A stretch of DNA of 64,000 nucleotides, taken from NCBI GenBank assembly GCA_900472485.1, contig UCII01000021.1, positions 186,001 to 250,000 of the forward strand, written 5' to 3'. The notes under the pieces were generated by a model that was not told the DNA's origin, did not search any database, and saw only the letters and a program-made list of their open reading frames with translations. This DNA comes from Hyphomicrobiales bacterium (lineage in GTDB: Bacteria; Pseudomonadota; Alphaproteobacteria; Rhizobiales; Rhizobiaceae). Shown piece after piece: positions 25,812 through 34,573 of the stretch. Each line of letters opens with the position of its first letter. Within the stretch, counting starts at the first letter, position 1. A program made the position numbers and the translations under genes.

Positions 25812-27080
25812 TCAGCCGACTTGCCGACACGCACGGCCGTACGTTTCGAGGACATCGCCGACAAACATCTTGGCGATCCTGTCTACACTGTCCTTCGCGG
25901 CGATCCTGTCTGTCATCCGCCCGAGGAACTGGCTTGCCAGCGTCGGCGGGATTTCACGGCCATGAAGTGTATCGGTGAGCTTTTGAACGGCGCTGACAGC
26001 TTCCGGATAACCCCAGTAATAACGGATTCTGTCACTGTAGCTGTAGCGAAGTTGAAGCCGGATAGCCTCGTCGCTGCCATGGTAATGTCCCGCCCAGTCG
26101 CCTGTATGCTTCAACATTAGGCGCTCCATGGTGACGGCAAGATTACGGTCATAATCCCGGTCAAGTTCCGTTGCGATCAAGTCGAGCGCGAAGAGGCCTT
26201 CTCGCAGCGCGAACGTCAATCCAGGCCCAACCTTCAGGATTGGAAATCCGTCGCGCACCAGTGCGGTCAGCGCACCTTCCGACTGGTAGTCTGTCGAATG
26301 CGCTTCGAAAACCAGACCCACTTCATGATCGAGCACGCTGGTCAGTTTCCTAGCGAGCTCAGGTCTGTAGCCAACCACGTTTTCATTGCCGAACTCTACG
26401 CCCGGCTGAACGACGAAGGCAATGCATCTGTCGAATGCCTCCGATAGCCCCTCTCTTGCGAAAATCTCGCGATGGATCTCGATGGTGGCCCTGGCGGCTT
26501 CCGCCCCGGTCGGTTCGACAATATCGAGCGCGTGGTCCGCGCCTCCCGGCACCGGGACTTCCGTCCCCAGCACGTAGAGCGGCTTGGTGCCCACTTCCCG
26601 CGCAGCCTGCTCGGCAATTTTGGCAAGTCTTGCCGCCCTTTGAGCCACGATCGCATCGTCGAGGGCGGATGGGTCATCGGCGCATGCCATGGATGCGTCG
26701 AGATGGATTTTCGTGAAGCCCGCTTTCACATAGTCAGCCACCATGACCTCTGCTTTGGCCATTGCCGCGGAGGCGCTCTCTCGCCGCCAGGGATTTGGTC
26801 CGAGATGATCGCCACCGAGGATGACGTCGGAAGTCGCCACCCCGTTGGCCTCGGCGAGCGCGAGAACATCTCCGGCAAAATCCGCTGGCATTTTTCCGGT
26901 ATAGCCGCCGAACTGGTTAACCTGGTTGCAGGTAGCCTCTATCAAGACGGGACCGCCCTCCCGCCGAGCCAGCGACATCGTCGCTTCAAGCACAAGCGGG
27001 TGCGCCGAGCACACCGACGTAATTCCGACCGGCTTGCCCGCGCGGCGCGCATCTGCAAGGCTTTTGAGGAAGAGGTTCAT
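25812..27080 (-). CDS. Tagatose-bisphosphate aldolase non-catalytic subunit-like (KbaZ/GatZ family)
   Basis: A 422-residue protein of the GatZ/KbaZ family. In enteric bacteria the family member supports the class II aldolase GatY/KbaY in splitting tagatose-1,6-bisphosphate; in other bacteria members act as sugar epimerases or have other roles. The N-terminus (LADARRAGKPVGITSVCSAHP), the segment GGYTGKMPADF and the metal-site-like stretch ILGGDHLGPNPW are characteristic. No catalytic GatY/KbaY partner is in the window, which makes an epimerase-like role possible. The start overlaps the upstream kinase gene by four bases (ATGA), so kinase and this protein are translated together. Confidence 0.85.
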   Translation of the reverse strand: MNLFLKSLADARRAGKPVGITSVCSAHPLVLEATMSLARREGGPVLIEATCNQVNQFGGYTGKMPADFAGDVLALAEANGVATSDVILGGDHLGPNPWRRESASAAMAKAEVMVADYVKAGFTKIHLDASMACADDPSALDDAIVAQRAARLAKIAEQAAREVGTKPLYVLGTEVPVPGGADHALDIVEPTGAEAARATIEIHREIFAREGLSEAFDRCIAFVVQPGVEFGNENVVGYRPELARKLTSVLDHEVGLVFEAHSTDYQSEGALTALVRDGFPILKVGPGLTFALREGLFALDLIATELDRDYDRNLAVTMERLMLKHTGDWAGHYHGSDEAIRLQLRYSYSDRIRYYWGYPEAVSAVQKLTDTLHGREIPPTLASQFLGRMTDRIAAKDSVDRIAKMFVGDVLETYGRACRQVG

Positions 27081-28066
27081 GCCGCTCTCCGTGGATTGGT
27101 GGACAGGAAAAAGTCAAGCTGTGCGATGTCGGGCAGACCGGTCATAGGGCCCATCCGGGTCACGTTATAGGCCCCAGCTGCGGCGGCCCGCTCCAAGGAG
27201 ACTTCCGGGCCAAGGCCTTGCCGGCGCGACGTCAAATAAGTCGCGCCAAAGGCATCTCCTGCGCCGGTTGGATCGACTTCATCAACTTCGAACCCATGGA
27301 AATCATATCTCGCGTCCGAGGCCCCGAAGAAGGTCGCTCCCTTCTCGCCGCGTTTCAATACAATTTCGCCGACACCACGGGCCTGTAGCGCCCTGATGGC
27401 CGCGGCCTCCCCGTCCGTTCCCGCGGCCACAAAAAGCTCTTCGCCGGACGGCAGCAGAAGATCCGCATTCTGGATCATGGTTTCGAACTGGCTCCGGAAA
27501 TTTCCGGACCCGAGGAGTTCCTTGCGGACGTTCGGATCGAATGAAACCGATCCGCCGCGCGAACGAACCGAACTGATGGCGGCATCGATAGCCTTATCTG
27601 CCCCTGGAATTGCAAATGCGGATCCCATCACATGGACATGTCCGGCCTTCGCAATCAAGATTTCCGCCGAGCGGCTGAGGGTTATCGAGCCCGCCGCCGA
27701 ATGCATGATGTTGAATATGAAGTCCCTCGATCCGTCGTCGCGATAGCGGACGAACGCACTTCCGGTCGGTCGATCGGGCGAGATGGATATGGCCGACGTG
27801 TCCACGCCGTCCTGCGTGAGGCGTTCTATGTTCACAGCGCCGAAATCGTCGGCCCCTACCGTTGCGATGATGCCTGCCGCGCCGCCGAGGCGAGCGACCT
27901 GATCGATGAATATCGCCGGTGCGCCACTCGGAAACGGGCCGATGAGCGCCTGAGGCTCCTTGAATCCGGACCCGGTGGTGCGCGCCATGATCTCGACGAG
28001 TATCTCCCCGACCGTGATCGTCGGGCCAAAGCTTTCCGGGGCTATGCGCCCATTGTGAACCGTCAT
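27077..28066 (-). CDS. PfkB-family sugar kinase
   Basis: A 329-residue ribokinase/PfkB-fold kinase, probably acting on a keto-sugar or its phosphate. The C-terminal signature DPTGAGDAFGATYL near residue 265 holds the catalytic aspartate and the anion hole. The N-terminal part carries GGAAGIIATVGADDFG. The start MTVHNG was chosen because GGAGG lies nine bases upstream; a methionine three codons earlier directly abuts that site, and frames beginning further upstream are AT-rich and unlike the family. It is the first gene of a two-gene operon with the KbaZ/GatZ-like protein and is divergent from the SmoE-like binding-protein gene. Confidence 0.87.
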   Translation of the reverse strand: MTVHNGRIAPESFGPTITVGEILVEIMARTTGSGFKEPQALIGPFPSGAPAIFIDQVARLGGAAGIIATVGADDFGAVNIERLTQDGVDTSAISISPDRPTGSAFVRYRDDGSRDFIFNIMHSAAGSITLSRSAEILIAKAGHVHVMGSAFAIPGADKAIDAAISSVRSRGGSVSFDPNVRKELLGSGNFRSQFETMIQNADLLLPSGEELFVAAGTDGEAAAIRALQARGVGEIVLKRGEKGATFFGASDARYDFHGFEVDEVDPTGAGDAFGATYLTSRRQGLGPEVSLERAAAAGAYNVTRMGPMTGLPDIAQLDFFLSTNPRRAA

Positions 28067-28131
28067 CGTGCTCATCCTCCCTGCTGCATTGTGCAGGTAC
28101 GTCTTCCAAAGGCTCGCGTCAATCATAAGTT

Positions 28132-28161
28132 TACGCATGAAAATTTTTGTGAAAGTGCGTA
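28132..28161. promoter_or_regulatory. Spaced inverted repeat tacgca/tgcgta upstream of kinase operon
   Basis: The hexamers tacgca (28132-28137) and tgcgta (28156-28161) are perfect complements 18 bases apart in an AT-rich region in front of the kinase gene. The core acgca recurs in the palindrome at 28305-28316, so a single regulator such as the LacI protein at 31835 could bind both. Confidence 0.4.
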
Positions 28162-28304
28162 TTTTAATCACAAACAGGCACATCGATATGAAATTGAGGA
28201 TAATATGTTTTATTTTCAATTGTTTAGTGATATATCGTCAAAGCGCATCATCTTCTGTCAATAATTATCGATTGACTCTGAGCCCACGCTGGAGAATTTA
28301 ATAT

Positions 28305-28316
28305 TTACGCACGTAA
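28305..28316. promoter_or_regulatory. Palindrome ttacgcacgtaa upstream of SmoE-like gene, candidate operator
   Basis: ttacg and cgtaa are complementary arms around two bases, 36 bases before the binding-protein start. The site shares the ttacgca half with the element at 28132. The position between divergent genes fits a shared operator. Confidence 0.45.
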
Positions 28317-28352
28317 TCTTGTGCGCCAACGCTCGTAAGGAGGAGCGAGACG

Positions 28353-29666
28353 ATGAAGAGGATTCTTGCTGTAATGCTGTCTTCGGCAGCCGGCTGCTCA
28401 TTGGCTGCAGGTTTGGCTCAGGCTGAGGAATTGACCATCGCCACCGTCAACAATGGCGATATGATCATCATGCAAAAGCTTTCTCCCGAGTGGGAAAAAC
28501 AGACGGGCAACAAGCTCAACTGGGTCGTTCTCGAAGAAAACGTGCTCCGCCAGAAGCTGACGACGGACATCGCGACGAAGGGCGGCCAATACGACATCAT
28601 GACCATCGGCGGCTATGAGGCGCCGATCTGGGGCAAGAAGGGTTGGCTTCAGCCGATCGACGATCTCGGCGATGATTATGACTATGGTGACCTGCTTGCG
28701 CCCATCAAATCCGGCCTGACTGTCGACGACAAGCTCTATGCCATACCGTTCTACACCGAAAGCTCGTTTACCCTCTATCGCAAGGACCTGTTCGACGCTG
28801 CGGGTCTCAAGATGCCCGATCAGCCAACCTATGATCAGATCAAGGAGTTTGCGGACAAGCTCACCGACAAGTCCAAGGGGCAATATGGCCTTTGCCTACG
28901 CGGCAAGCCGGGCTGGGGCGAGAACATGGCTTTCCTCGGAACCATGATCAACACCTATGGCGGCCGCTGGTTCGACATGCACTGGAAGCCGCAGATCAAC
29001 TCCGAACCGTGGAAGAAGGCCATCAGCGATTACGTCGACCTCATGAAGAAGGACGGCCCTCCCGGCGTGACTTCAAACGGCTTCAACGAGAACCAGGCCT
29101 TGTTCTCGACCGGTCATTGCGCCATGTGGATCGACGCTACTTCCGCAGCCGGTCGCGTCTATGATCCCAAGCAGAGCCAGGTGGCCGACAAGATCGCCTT
29201 CACGCGCGCTCCGGTCAACGTGACCCCGAACGGATCGAGCTGGTCATGGTCGTGGAACCTCGCGATACCAACCTCTTCCACCAAGGAAGAGGCGGCAAAA
29301 TCCTTCATCAAGTGGGCCACTTCCAAGCAATATGTGAAGATGGTCGGCGAGAAGGAGGGCTGGGTTGCCGTTCCGCCCGGCACTCGCAAATCCACCTACG
29401 ATCTGCCTGAATATCAGAAGGCTGCGCCATTTGCCGCCACCGTCGAGAAGGCCATCCTATCCGCCGACCCGGCACATCCGACCAAGGATCCGGTTCCCTA
29501 CACCGGCGTCCAGTTTGTCGCGATCCCGGAATTCCAGGGGATCGGAACGATCGTCGGTCAACAGATCGCGTCGGCGCTTGCGGGCCAGCAAACCGTCAAT
29601 GCCGCTCTCGACAATGCCCAGAAGCAGGTCGAGCGCGAGATGAAGAAGGCCGGCTACCCCAAGTGA
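28353..29666 (+). CDS. Hexitol-type ABC transporter binding protein (SmoE-like)
   Basis: A 437-residue periplasmic binding protein for a sugar alcohol such as sorbitol or mannitol. A cleavable signal peptide (MKRILAVMLSSAAGCS to AQA) precedes EELTIATVNNGDM. Segments such as YDIMTIGGYEAPIWGKKGWL and the tryptophan-rich NGSSWSWSWNLAIP are typical of the SmoE/MtlE family. AAGGAGGAG stands before the start. In known smo operons the permease genes smoF and smoG and the ATPase gene smoK follow; here the next gene is a dehydrogenase, so the binding protein stands alone. Two strong hairpins lie directly behind it. Confidence 0.9.
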   Translation: MKRILAVMLSSAAGCSLAAGLAQAEELTIATVNNGDMIIMQKLSPEWEKQTGNKLNWVVLEENVLRQKLTTDIATKGGQYDIMTIGGYEAPIWGKKGWLQPIDDLGDDYDYGDLLAPIKSGLTVDDKLYAIPFYTESSFTLYRKDLFDAAGLKMPDQPTYDQIKEFADKLTDKSKGQYGLCLRGKPGWGENMAFLGTMINTYGGRWFDMHWKPQINSEPWKKAISDYVDLMKKDGPPGVTSNGFNENQALFSTGHCAMWIDATSAAGRVYDPKQSQVADKIAFTRAPVNVTPNGSSWSWSWNLAIPTSSTKEEAAKSFIKWATSKQYVKMVGEKEGWVAVPPGTRKSTYDLPEYQKAAPFAATVEKAILSADPAHPTKDPVPYTGVQFVAIPEFQGIGTIVGQQIASALAGQQTVNAALDNAQKQVEREMKKAGYPK

Positions 29667-29676
29667 GGTAGCCGGC
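29649..29676 (+). promoter_or_regulatory. Perfect 10-bp hairpin spanning the SmoE-like stop codon
   Basis: gccggctacc and ggtagccggc are exact complements; the 8-base loop contains the TGA stop codon. It may stabilise the upstream mRNA or limit read-through into the dehydrogenase genes. Confidence 0.75.
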
Positions 29677-29679
29677 TCG

Positions 29680-29701
29680 CCCGCGGTGTCGCGACCGCGG
29701 G
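29680..29701 (+). promoter_or_regulatory. Second perfect hairpin after SmoE-like gene
   Basis: cccgcggt and accgcggg are exact complements around a 6-base loop, starting three bases after the previous stem. There is no T run, so it is more likely a processing or stability element than a full terminator. Confidence 0.7.
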
Positions 29702-29958
29702 CCTCCTCCCGGAGGGTTCCGGCAGCGTCGGCTGTCGGGATTCCGGCTTGCCTTCCTTCCCAGTCGCGTCCTCCGATCGCTGTCGTCCGGCGCCCGAGGC
29801 ACGGCGAAGAGGTTTTCGATGACAACGATTTCGCGTGAATTCATTCGGCGGAGACGGCCATCTTTTCAATGAAACGGCATCGCGCTGCACAGGTTCGAAG
29901 CCCCTATATCACCACCAACGTTGCGCATTAGGCGCAAGCTCTGTCAGGGAGGAATATC

Positions 29959-30729
29959 ATGAAGCTGAAAGACAAGATCGCACTCATTACAGGCGGTGCG
30001 CGTGGTATCGGGCTTGGCTTTGCGGAGGCCTATATCAAGGAAGGCGCGAAAGTCGTCATCGTCGATATCAATATCGAAAGAGCATCCGAGGCGGCCAGAA
30101 ACCTCGGGCCGAACGCAAAGGCGATGAAACTCGACGTCACCGATCTCCATGCCATCGACGCTGTCGTCAAGGAGATCGACCAGGCCTATGGCGGTATCGA
30201 CATTCTGGTGAACAATGCCGCCATCTTCGACATGGCTCCCATCAACGAGATCACCGAGGCCAGCTACGAGAAGGTCTTTTCGATCAATCTGAAGGGTCCT
30301 CTCTTCATGATGAAGGCCGTTTCGAATGTCATGATTGGCCGCGGCCGCGGCGGCAAGATCATCAATATGGCAAGCCAGGCCGGGCGGCGCGGGGAAGCAT
30401 TGGTGCTGCTCTATTGCGCATCCAAGGCAGCCATCATTTCGGCAACGCAATCGGCCGCCTTGGGCCTGGTGAAATACGGCATCAACGTAAACGCCATTGC
30501 ACCTGGCGTGGTCGATGGCGAGCACTGGGATATCGTCGATGCCCATTTCGCGAAATGGGAAGGCCTGAAGCCGGGCGAGAAGAAAGCTGCCGTCGCCAAG
30601 TCCGTTCCGATCGGACGGTTCGCAACGCCCGACGATATCAAGGGTCTTGCAGTGTTTCTTGCATCCTCGGACAGCGATTACATTCTCGCACAGACCTACA
30701 ATGTCGATGGCGGCAACTGGATGAGCTGA
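29959..30729 (+). CDS. smoS: Hexitol dehydrogenase, SmoS-like SDR (sorbitol/galactitol 2-dehydrogenase)
   Basis: A 256-residue short-chain dehydrogenase that oxidises a hexitol to a ketohexose with NAD. The cofactor motif is TGGARGIGLGFAEAY, and the catalytic set is S139, Y152 and K156 (YCASK). The segment APGVVDGEHWDIVDAHFAKWEG is distinctive of SmoS/PolS-type sorbitol dehydrogenases. A good site (GGGAGGA) precedes the start. It lies 292 bases after the binding-protein gene, with two hairpins between them, and 10 bases before the zinc dehydrogenase. Sorbitol to fructose and galactitol to a tagatose are both reported for this family. Confidence 0.87.
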   Translation: MKLKDKIALITGGARGIGLGFAEAYIKEGAKVVIVDINIERASEAARNLGPNAKAMKLDVTDLHAIDAVVKEIDQAYGGIDILVNNAAIFDMAPINEITEASYEKVFSINLKGPLFMMKAVSNVMIGRGRGGKIINMASQAGRRGEALVLLYCASKAAIISATQSAALGLVKYGINVNAIAPGVVDGEHWDIVDAHFAKWEGLKPGEKKAAVAKSVPIGRFATPDDIKGLAVFLASSDSDYILAQTYNVDGGNWMS

Positions 30730-30739
30730 GGGATCCGAC

Positions 30740-31747
30740 ATGAAAGCAATATGCTTCACGGAAAAGGGCGTCGCGGGACTGGCCGATATGCCGTTGCCCG
30801 TTTTGGCGCCGGGACATGCCCTCATCCGCGTGAAGGCTGGCGGACTTTGCCACACGGATATCGACGTTCTCCACGGCCGCTACGGCGAAGGGCGCTTTCC
30901 GCTGATACCCGGCCATGAATATGCAGGCCTGGTCGAGGCGGTCGCCGAAGACGTCACGGGCTTGCGGCCGAGTGCGAGGGTCGCCGTCGACCCCAACCTG
31001 CCCTGCGGCACCTGTAGTCTGTGCCGCAAGGGACTGACAAATCTTTGCAAAAAGCTGGAGGCCTACGGCGTCACGCAAGATGGCGGCTTTGCCGAATACA
31101 GCATCGTCAGAGTGTCTCATCTGCACGATATCGGCGATCTTTCATTCGATGTCGCGGCATTGGCCGAGCCGCTCGCCTGCGTCCTCAACGGGCTCGGCAA
31201 TATCGGCCTGACAACCGGAGTACGGCGCGCGGAAAACGCTCTGATATTCGGCGGCGGTCCGATCGGGCTTCTGCTTGCCCTGTCGATCAGGGCGCAGGGC
31301 GTCAGCGACGTCGTCGTTGCCGATATCGATGGAAGCCGCCTGAGCTTTGCCAGCGAGCTGGGATTGGAGGCCCTGCACCCTGCGTCCCCTGAACTCGAAG
31401 GCCGTAAACGATCTTTCGATCTTGTTGCCGATGCGACGGGTGTTTCAACCGTCGTGGAGAACATGCCGGAATTTGCACAGGACGGCGGTGCGATCTTGGT
31501 GTTCGGCGTGTGCGCGCCGGGTGTCCGGGTCTCGATATCGCCCTTCGACATCTTCCGGCGTCAGTTGACGATTGCCGGCTCGCACTCATTGAATCAGAAC
31601 CTGCCTGCTGCCCTTGATTTGCTTCGCAAAGACAACGGCACGATGGCACGCCTGATCTCCCATCGGCTTCCGCTCAAGGAGGTATTGCCCTTTTTCACCA
31701 AGAGCGGCGCTACGCCCACGATGAAGGTGCAATTTGTCGCGGAATAA
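30740..31747 (+). CDS. Zinc-dependent alcohol/polyol dehydrogenase (MDR family)
   Basis: A 335-residue medium-chain dehydrogenase, probably acting on a polyol. Catalytic zinc ligands are visible in GGLCHTDID (Cys) and GHEYAG (His, Glu). The structural zinc site is in PNLPCGTCSLCRKGLTNLC. The NAD-binding glycine motif is IFGGGPIGLLLA near residue 170. It follows the SmoS-like gene by 10 bases, and the two are co-transcribed. A second dehydrogenase in the same operon suggests either two polyol substrates or a two-step interconversion of ketohexoses. Confidence 0.88.
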   Translation: MKAICFTEKGVAGLADMPLPVLAPGHALIRVKAGGLCHTDIDVLHGRYGEGRFPLIPGHEYAGLVEAVAEDVTGLRPSARVAVDPNLPCGTCSLCRKGLTNLCKKLEAYGVTQDGGFAEYSIVRVSHLHDIGDLSFDVAALAEPLACVLNGLGNIGLTTGVRRAENALIFGGGPIGLLLALSIRAQGVSDVVVADIDGSRLSFASELGLEALHPASPELEGRKRSFDLVADATGVSTVVENMPEFAQDGGAILVFGVCAPGVRVSISPFDIFRRQLTIAGSHSLNQNLPAALDLLRKDNGTMARLISHRLPLKEVLPFFTKSGATPTMKVQFVAE

Positions 31748-31834
31748 CCTCGGTTCCTCCCTGGCGGAGGAACTCTCTTTTCCCTCGATAAAGAGTCGGA
31801 TAGACACTTTTCTATAGAGTCTGGAGACAACATC

Positions 31835-32878
31835 GTGCCGAAACCGATCAAGACAATGGAGGACTTTTCGGAATTTGTCGGCCTTTCTCGCCCCACGGTC
31901 TCCAAATACTTCAACGATCCGAATTCAGTCCGAAAGAAAACGCGCGAGACTATCGAAGTTGCGCTCAAGAAATCGGGATTTCGGCCAAACCTCTTTGCGG
32001 TCAACCTCAATCGGCGCCGGACCAATATCGTCGGGATCGTGATTCCAAACTCGGTCGACCAGTTTTATATGGCGCTCACCCGAAGGATCGAAGCGCTGGC
32101 GACAGAGGCGGGGTTCTTTCCGCTTGTCTTGTCGACGGATGGGCAGCCCGACCTTGAAGACAGGGCGATCCGCACCCTCAAATCGTTGAACGTGGCCGGC
32201 GCGATCATCGCGCCGCTTGGGGTGGAGTCTCACCAGCAAACTCTGGCGGAATACGGCAGAAGCGTTCCGCTTGTTTATGTGGATTCGCCATTGGATGACA
32301 CGTCCGCTTTCGTCGGTACCGATAACCAGCAAAGCTTTGGACTGATCGTCGATTATCTATGCCGTTCAGGCGAGCCGCCGAGCTATCTCGGCATGCCCGA
32401 TGTGAACACGAACGCGCGTACGCGCGAAGCAGCTTATGTCAACGCGATGACGCGGTTCGCGTTGACACCGCACATCCTGCCTTCGACAAAAATCCGAACG
32501 TGGGATTTCGAAAGATTCGGGTTCGACGAGATGACGCGCCTCGTCGACCTGAAACGATTGCCGACGAAAACCATCCTTTGCGCAAACGACCGAATTGCAT
32601 TCGGTGCGATCGCCGCTGCCTACAAGATGGGCCTCAAAGTTGGACATGGCGCGACGTCCGACATCCGCATTGCCGGGCATGACGATCATCCCCTGTCGCG
32701 ATACGCCTGTCCGCCGATCACGACGGTCGCGCAGAATGTCAGCGAAATCGGCAGGCGGGCAGTAGATATGCTTCTCAGCATGCTCGGCGACAATGACGAG
32801 AGCGAGGATCGAGTCGAAGAGACCTCGCCTGCGCGATTTTTATTGTCCGCTGACCTCATGCTACGGGAATCGGCCTAG
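31835..32878 (+). CDS. LacI-family regulator of hexitol locus
   Basis: A 347-residue repressor with an N-terminal helix-turn-helix (MEDFSEFVGLSRPTVSKYFN) and a periplasmic-binding-protein-like sugar domain. The start is GTG with GGAGA 7 bases upstream. The helix-turn-helix begins later than usual and lacks the standard 'TIxDVA' opening, which may mean an unusual operator. It lies 87 bases after the zinc dehydrogenase, on the same strand, and most likely controls the divergent kinase and binding-protein operons, whose shared region holds matching ttacgca elements. Confidence 0.9.
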   Translation: MPKPIKTMEDFSEFVGLSRPTVSKYFNDPNSVRKKTRETIEVALKKSGFRPNLFAVNLNRRRTNIVGIVIPNSVDQFYMALTRRIEALATEAGFFPLVLSTDGQPDLEDRAIRTLKSLNVAGAIIAPLGVESHQQTLAEYGRSVPLVYVDSPLDDTSAFVGTDNQQSFGLIVDYLCRSGEPPSYLGMPDVNTNARTREAAYVNAMTRFALTPHILPSTKIRTWDFERFGFDEMTRLVDLKRLPTKTILCANDRIAFGAIAAAYKMGLKVGHGATSDIRIAGHDDHPLSRYACPPITTVAQNVSEIGRRAVDMLLSMLGDNDESEDRVEETSPARFLLSADLMLRESA

Positions 32879-33061
32879 TAACAAAGCTCCGCATAAACCG
32901 GGGGCTGCAAGCCACAATATGGCCTGCTCAACGCGTCGCTGACCGCCTCAACTGGTCTCACGCAAGTCAGCCCTGCCGCGGAACGACTGCAACGCTCGGA
33001 ACGAAGGCCCAGTCTTATCGGCAGCTACGGCTTTACCAGTTGTCAGGGCTCGGCCTTAGCG

Positions 33062-33091
33062 ATGCGCTCTCGTCTCAAGACGAGAGCGCAT
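33062..33091 (-). terminator. Strong 14-bp hairpin after DoxX gene
   Basis: atgcgctctcgtct and agacgagagcgcat are exact complements with only two bases between them. It begins 5 bases past the DoxX stop on the minus strand. No T tract is present, but the stem is very stable and lies between two converging genes, so it may stop transcription from both sides. Confidence 0.65.
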
Positions 33092-33096
33092 GTGCC

Positions 33097-33519
33097 TTAT
33101 GCGCCCTCAGTCAGCGACATCTGCTTCGAAGACGGACGCAGGATATTGTCCAAAGCCCAGCTACCGGCACCGGCAAAGGCGATGAACAAGAAGATGAAGC
33201 AGAACATGATCGCTGCCTCACCCATATTGAGTGCCGGCCAGAAGCCCTGCGGAGCATGCGCCATCCAGTAAGCGGCTGCCATTTCGCCCGAAGCGACGAA
33301 AGCGGCGATGCGCGTGAAGAGGCCGACGGTCATCAGCAATCCGGTGACGATCTCGATTGCGCCGGCAGCAAGCATGATGGCCGGCAATGGATAGGTCACG
33401 CCCGGAATCGCTGCCGGGAACTGGAAGAATTTCATGGTCGCATGTTCGAGGAACAGCAATGCGGTCACGATCCGCAGGATCGCAAGAACATGAGGGGTCC
33501 ATTTCGTGGTATTCAACAT
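33097..33519 (-). CDS. DoxX-family membrane protein
   Basis: A 140-residue membrane protein with four hydrophobic helices and the DoxX pattern (ILRIVTALLFLEHATMKFFQFP, then GAIEIVTGLLMTVGLFTRIAAF). DoxX proteins are linked to thiosulfate or redox stress, but the function is not settled. The start MLNTTKWTP follows AGGAG at 7 bases. It lies 76 bases behind the DODA-type dioxygenase gene on the same strand, and the two are probably co-transcribed. This pairing with a dioxygenase and a LysR regulator is common in Proteobacteria. Confidence 0.88.
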   Translation of the reverse strand: MLNTTKWTPHVLAILRIVTALLFLEHATMKFFQFPAAIPGVTYPLPAIMLAAGAIEIVTGLLMTVGLFTRIAAFVASGEMAAAYWMAHAPQGFWPALNMGEAAIMFCFIFLFIAFAGAGSWALDNILRPSSKQMSLTEGA

Positions 33520-33595
33520 GGTATTTCTCCTGAATGGCCGCCAGATCATCAGGCGGCTGTGCCTTTGAGTTCGAAATTTTCCTTCCAGAGCGCCA

Positions 33596-34423
33596 TCATC
33601 GGCCTGAGGGGGCGTCGCCGAAACGGAAGCTGGATGCCGTCAGCCCGCCGGCGAAATCAGTCTGATGGTAGGTAACGGCGCCGGGCTCGTCGCTTGCGGC
33701 ACCCACGGCCACCATCAACGGAATGAGATGATCCTCGCGCGGATGCGCTGCGCGGGCCGAAGGGGCCCGTTCCCATTCGAGCAAAAGCTTTGCGCGCTCA
33801 TAGGGTGATGAATGAATCAGCGTCTGCTGGAGCCATGCGTCGAACTGACGGGACGGTTCGTAGCCCTCCTTCCCGCGCATGGCAGGCAGATTGTGATAGC
33901 TGAGACCGCTTCCGATGATCAGCACGCCCTCGTCGCGCAGCGGCCCCAGCGCACGCCCAACCTCGAGATGCAAGGCCGGATCGTATCCGGCATCCAGAGA
34001 CAGCTGAACGACCGGAACGCTTTCCTCCGGATAAAGTGGTTTCAGAATGCTGAAAGTCCCGTGGTCGAAGCCGCGGGTCGGATCGAGCCCTGCCTCGATC
34101 CCGCGCGCATGCAGCAGAGCCTGTACCCGCTTGGCAAGCTCGGGTTCGCCCGGAGCGCCGTATTTGATATGATAGAGATACTCCGGAAAGCCATGATAGT
34201 CGTAGACCATCCCAGGATGGGCTCCTGAGGATATGGAAAAGCCCTTCTCTTCCCAATGGCCCGAGACAACCAGGATCGCCCGGACCGTATTCCCCAGCTC
34301 GGCACGCATCTCGATCAGAGACTGTTCGAGCTTGTCGAAATTATTGCGGAATTCACCACTCATGTAGGGCCAGGGGCCACCGCCGTGACTGATGAAGTAG
34401 GTCGGAAGACGAAGCTTGTTCAC
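33596..34423 (-). CDS. DODA-type extradiol dioxygenase (YgiD-like)
   Basis: A 275-residue enzyme of the class III extradiol ring-opening dioxygenase superfamily, in the DODA/YgiD branch. Conserved metal-ligand regions are YFISHGGGPWPYM at the N-terminus, VVSGHWEEKG (about residue 55) and IIGSGLSYHN (about residue 170). GTG was taken as the start because AAGGA lies 7 bases upstream and the family begins close to that point; an ATG 24 bases earlier is possible. It is divergent from a LysR gene across 150 bases that contain a 12-bp palindrome. Its natural aromatic substrate is unknown. Confidence 0.88.
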   Translation of the reverse strand: MNKLRLPTYFISHGGGPWPYMSGEFRNNFDKLEQSLIEMRAELGNTVRAILVVSGHWEEKGFSISSGAHPGMVYDYHGFPEYLYHIKYGAPGEPELAKRVQALLHARGIEAGLDPTRGFDHGTFSILKPLYPEESVPVVQLSLDAGYDPALHLEVGRALGPLRDEGVLIIGSGLSYHNLPAMRGKEGYEPSRQFDAWLQQTLIHSSPYERAKLLLEWERAPSARAAHPREDHLIPLMVAVGAASDEPGAVTYHQTDFAGGLTASSFRFGDAPSGR

Positions 34424-34520
34424 GTGTCCATCCTTGTCGCAGGGCACCCATCATCCAACTCGAGACCGAAGAGAATGATGGAGGCCGGTCGTGTATCTGG
34501 CCAAACTAACTTTTCTCATT

Positions 34521-34532
34521 TATTGATCAATA
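34521..34532. promoter_or_regulatory. Perfect 12-bp palindrome, candidate LysR site
   Basis: tattgatcaata is its own reverse complement and lies 41 bases upstream of the LysR start, between it and the divergent dioxygenase gene. The A/T-flanked dyad resembles LysR recognition sites. Confidence 0.5.
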
Positions 34533-34573
34533 CAGCTTATATTGAAGAAACATTTCCTGTGAGTTTATGATCC

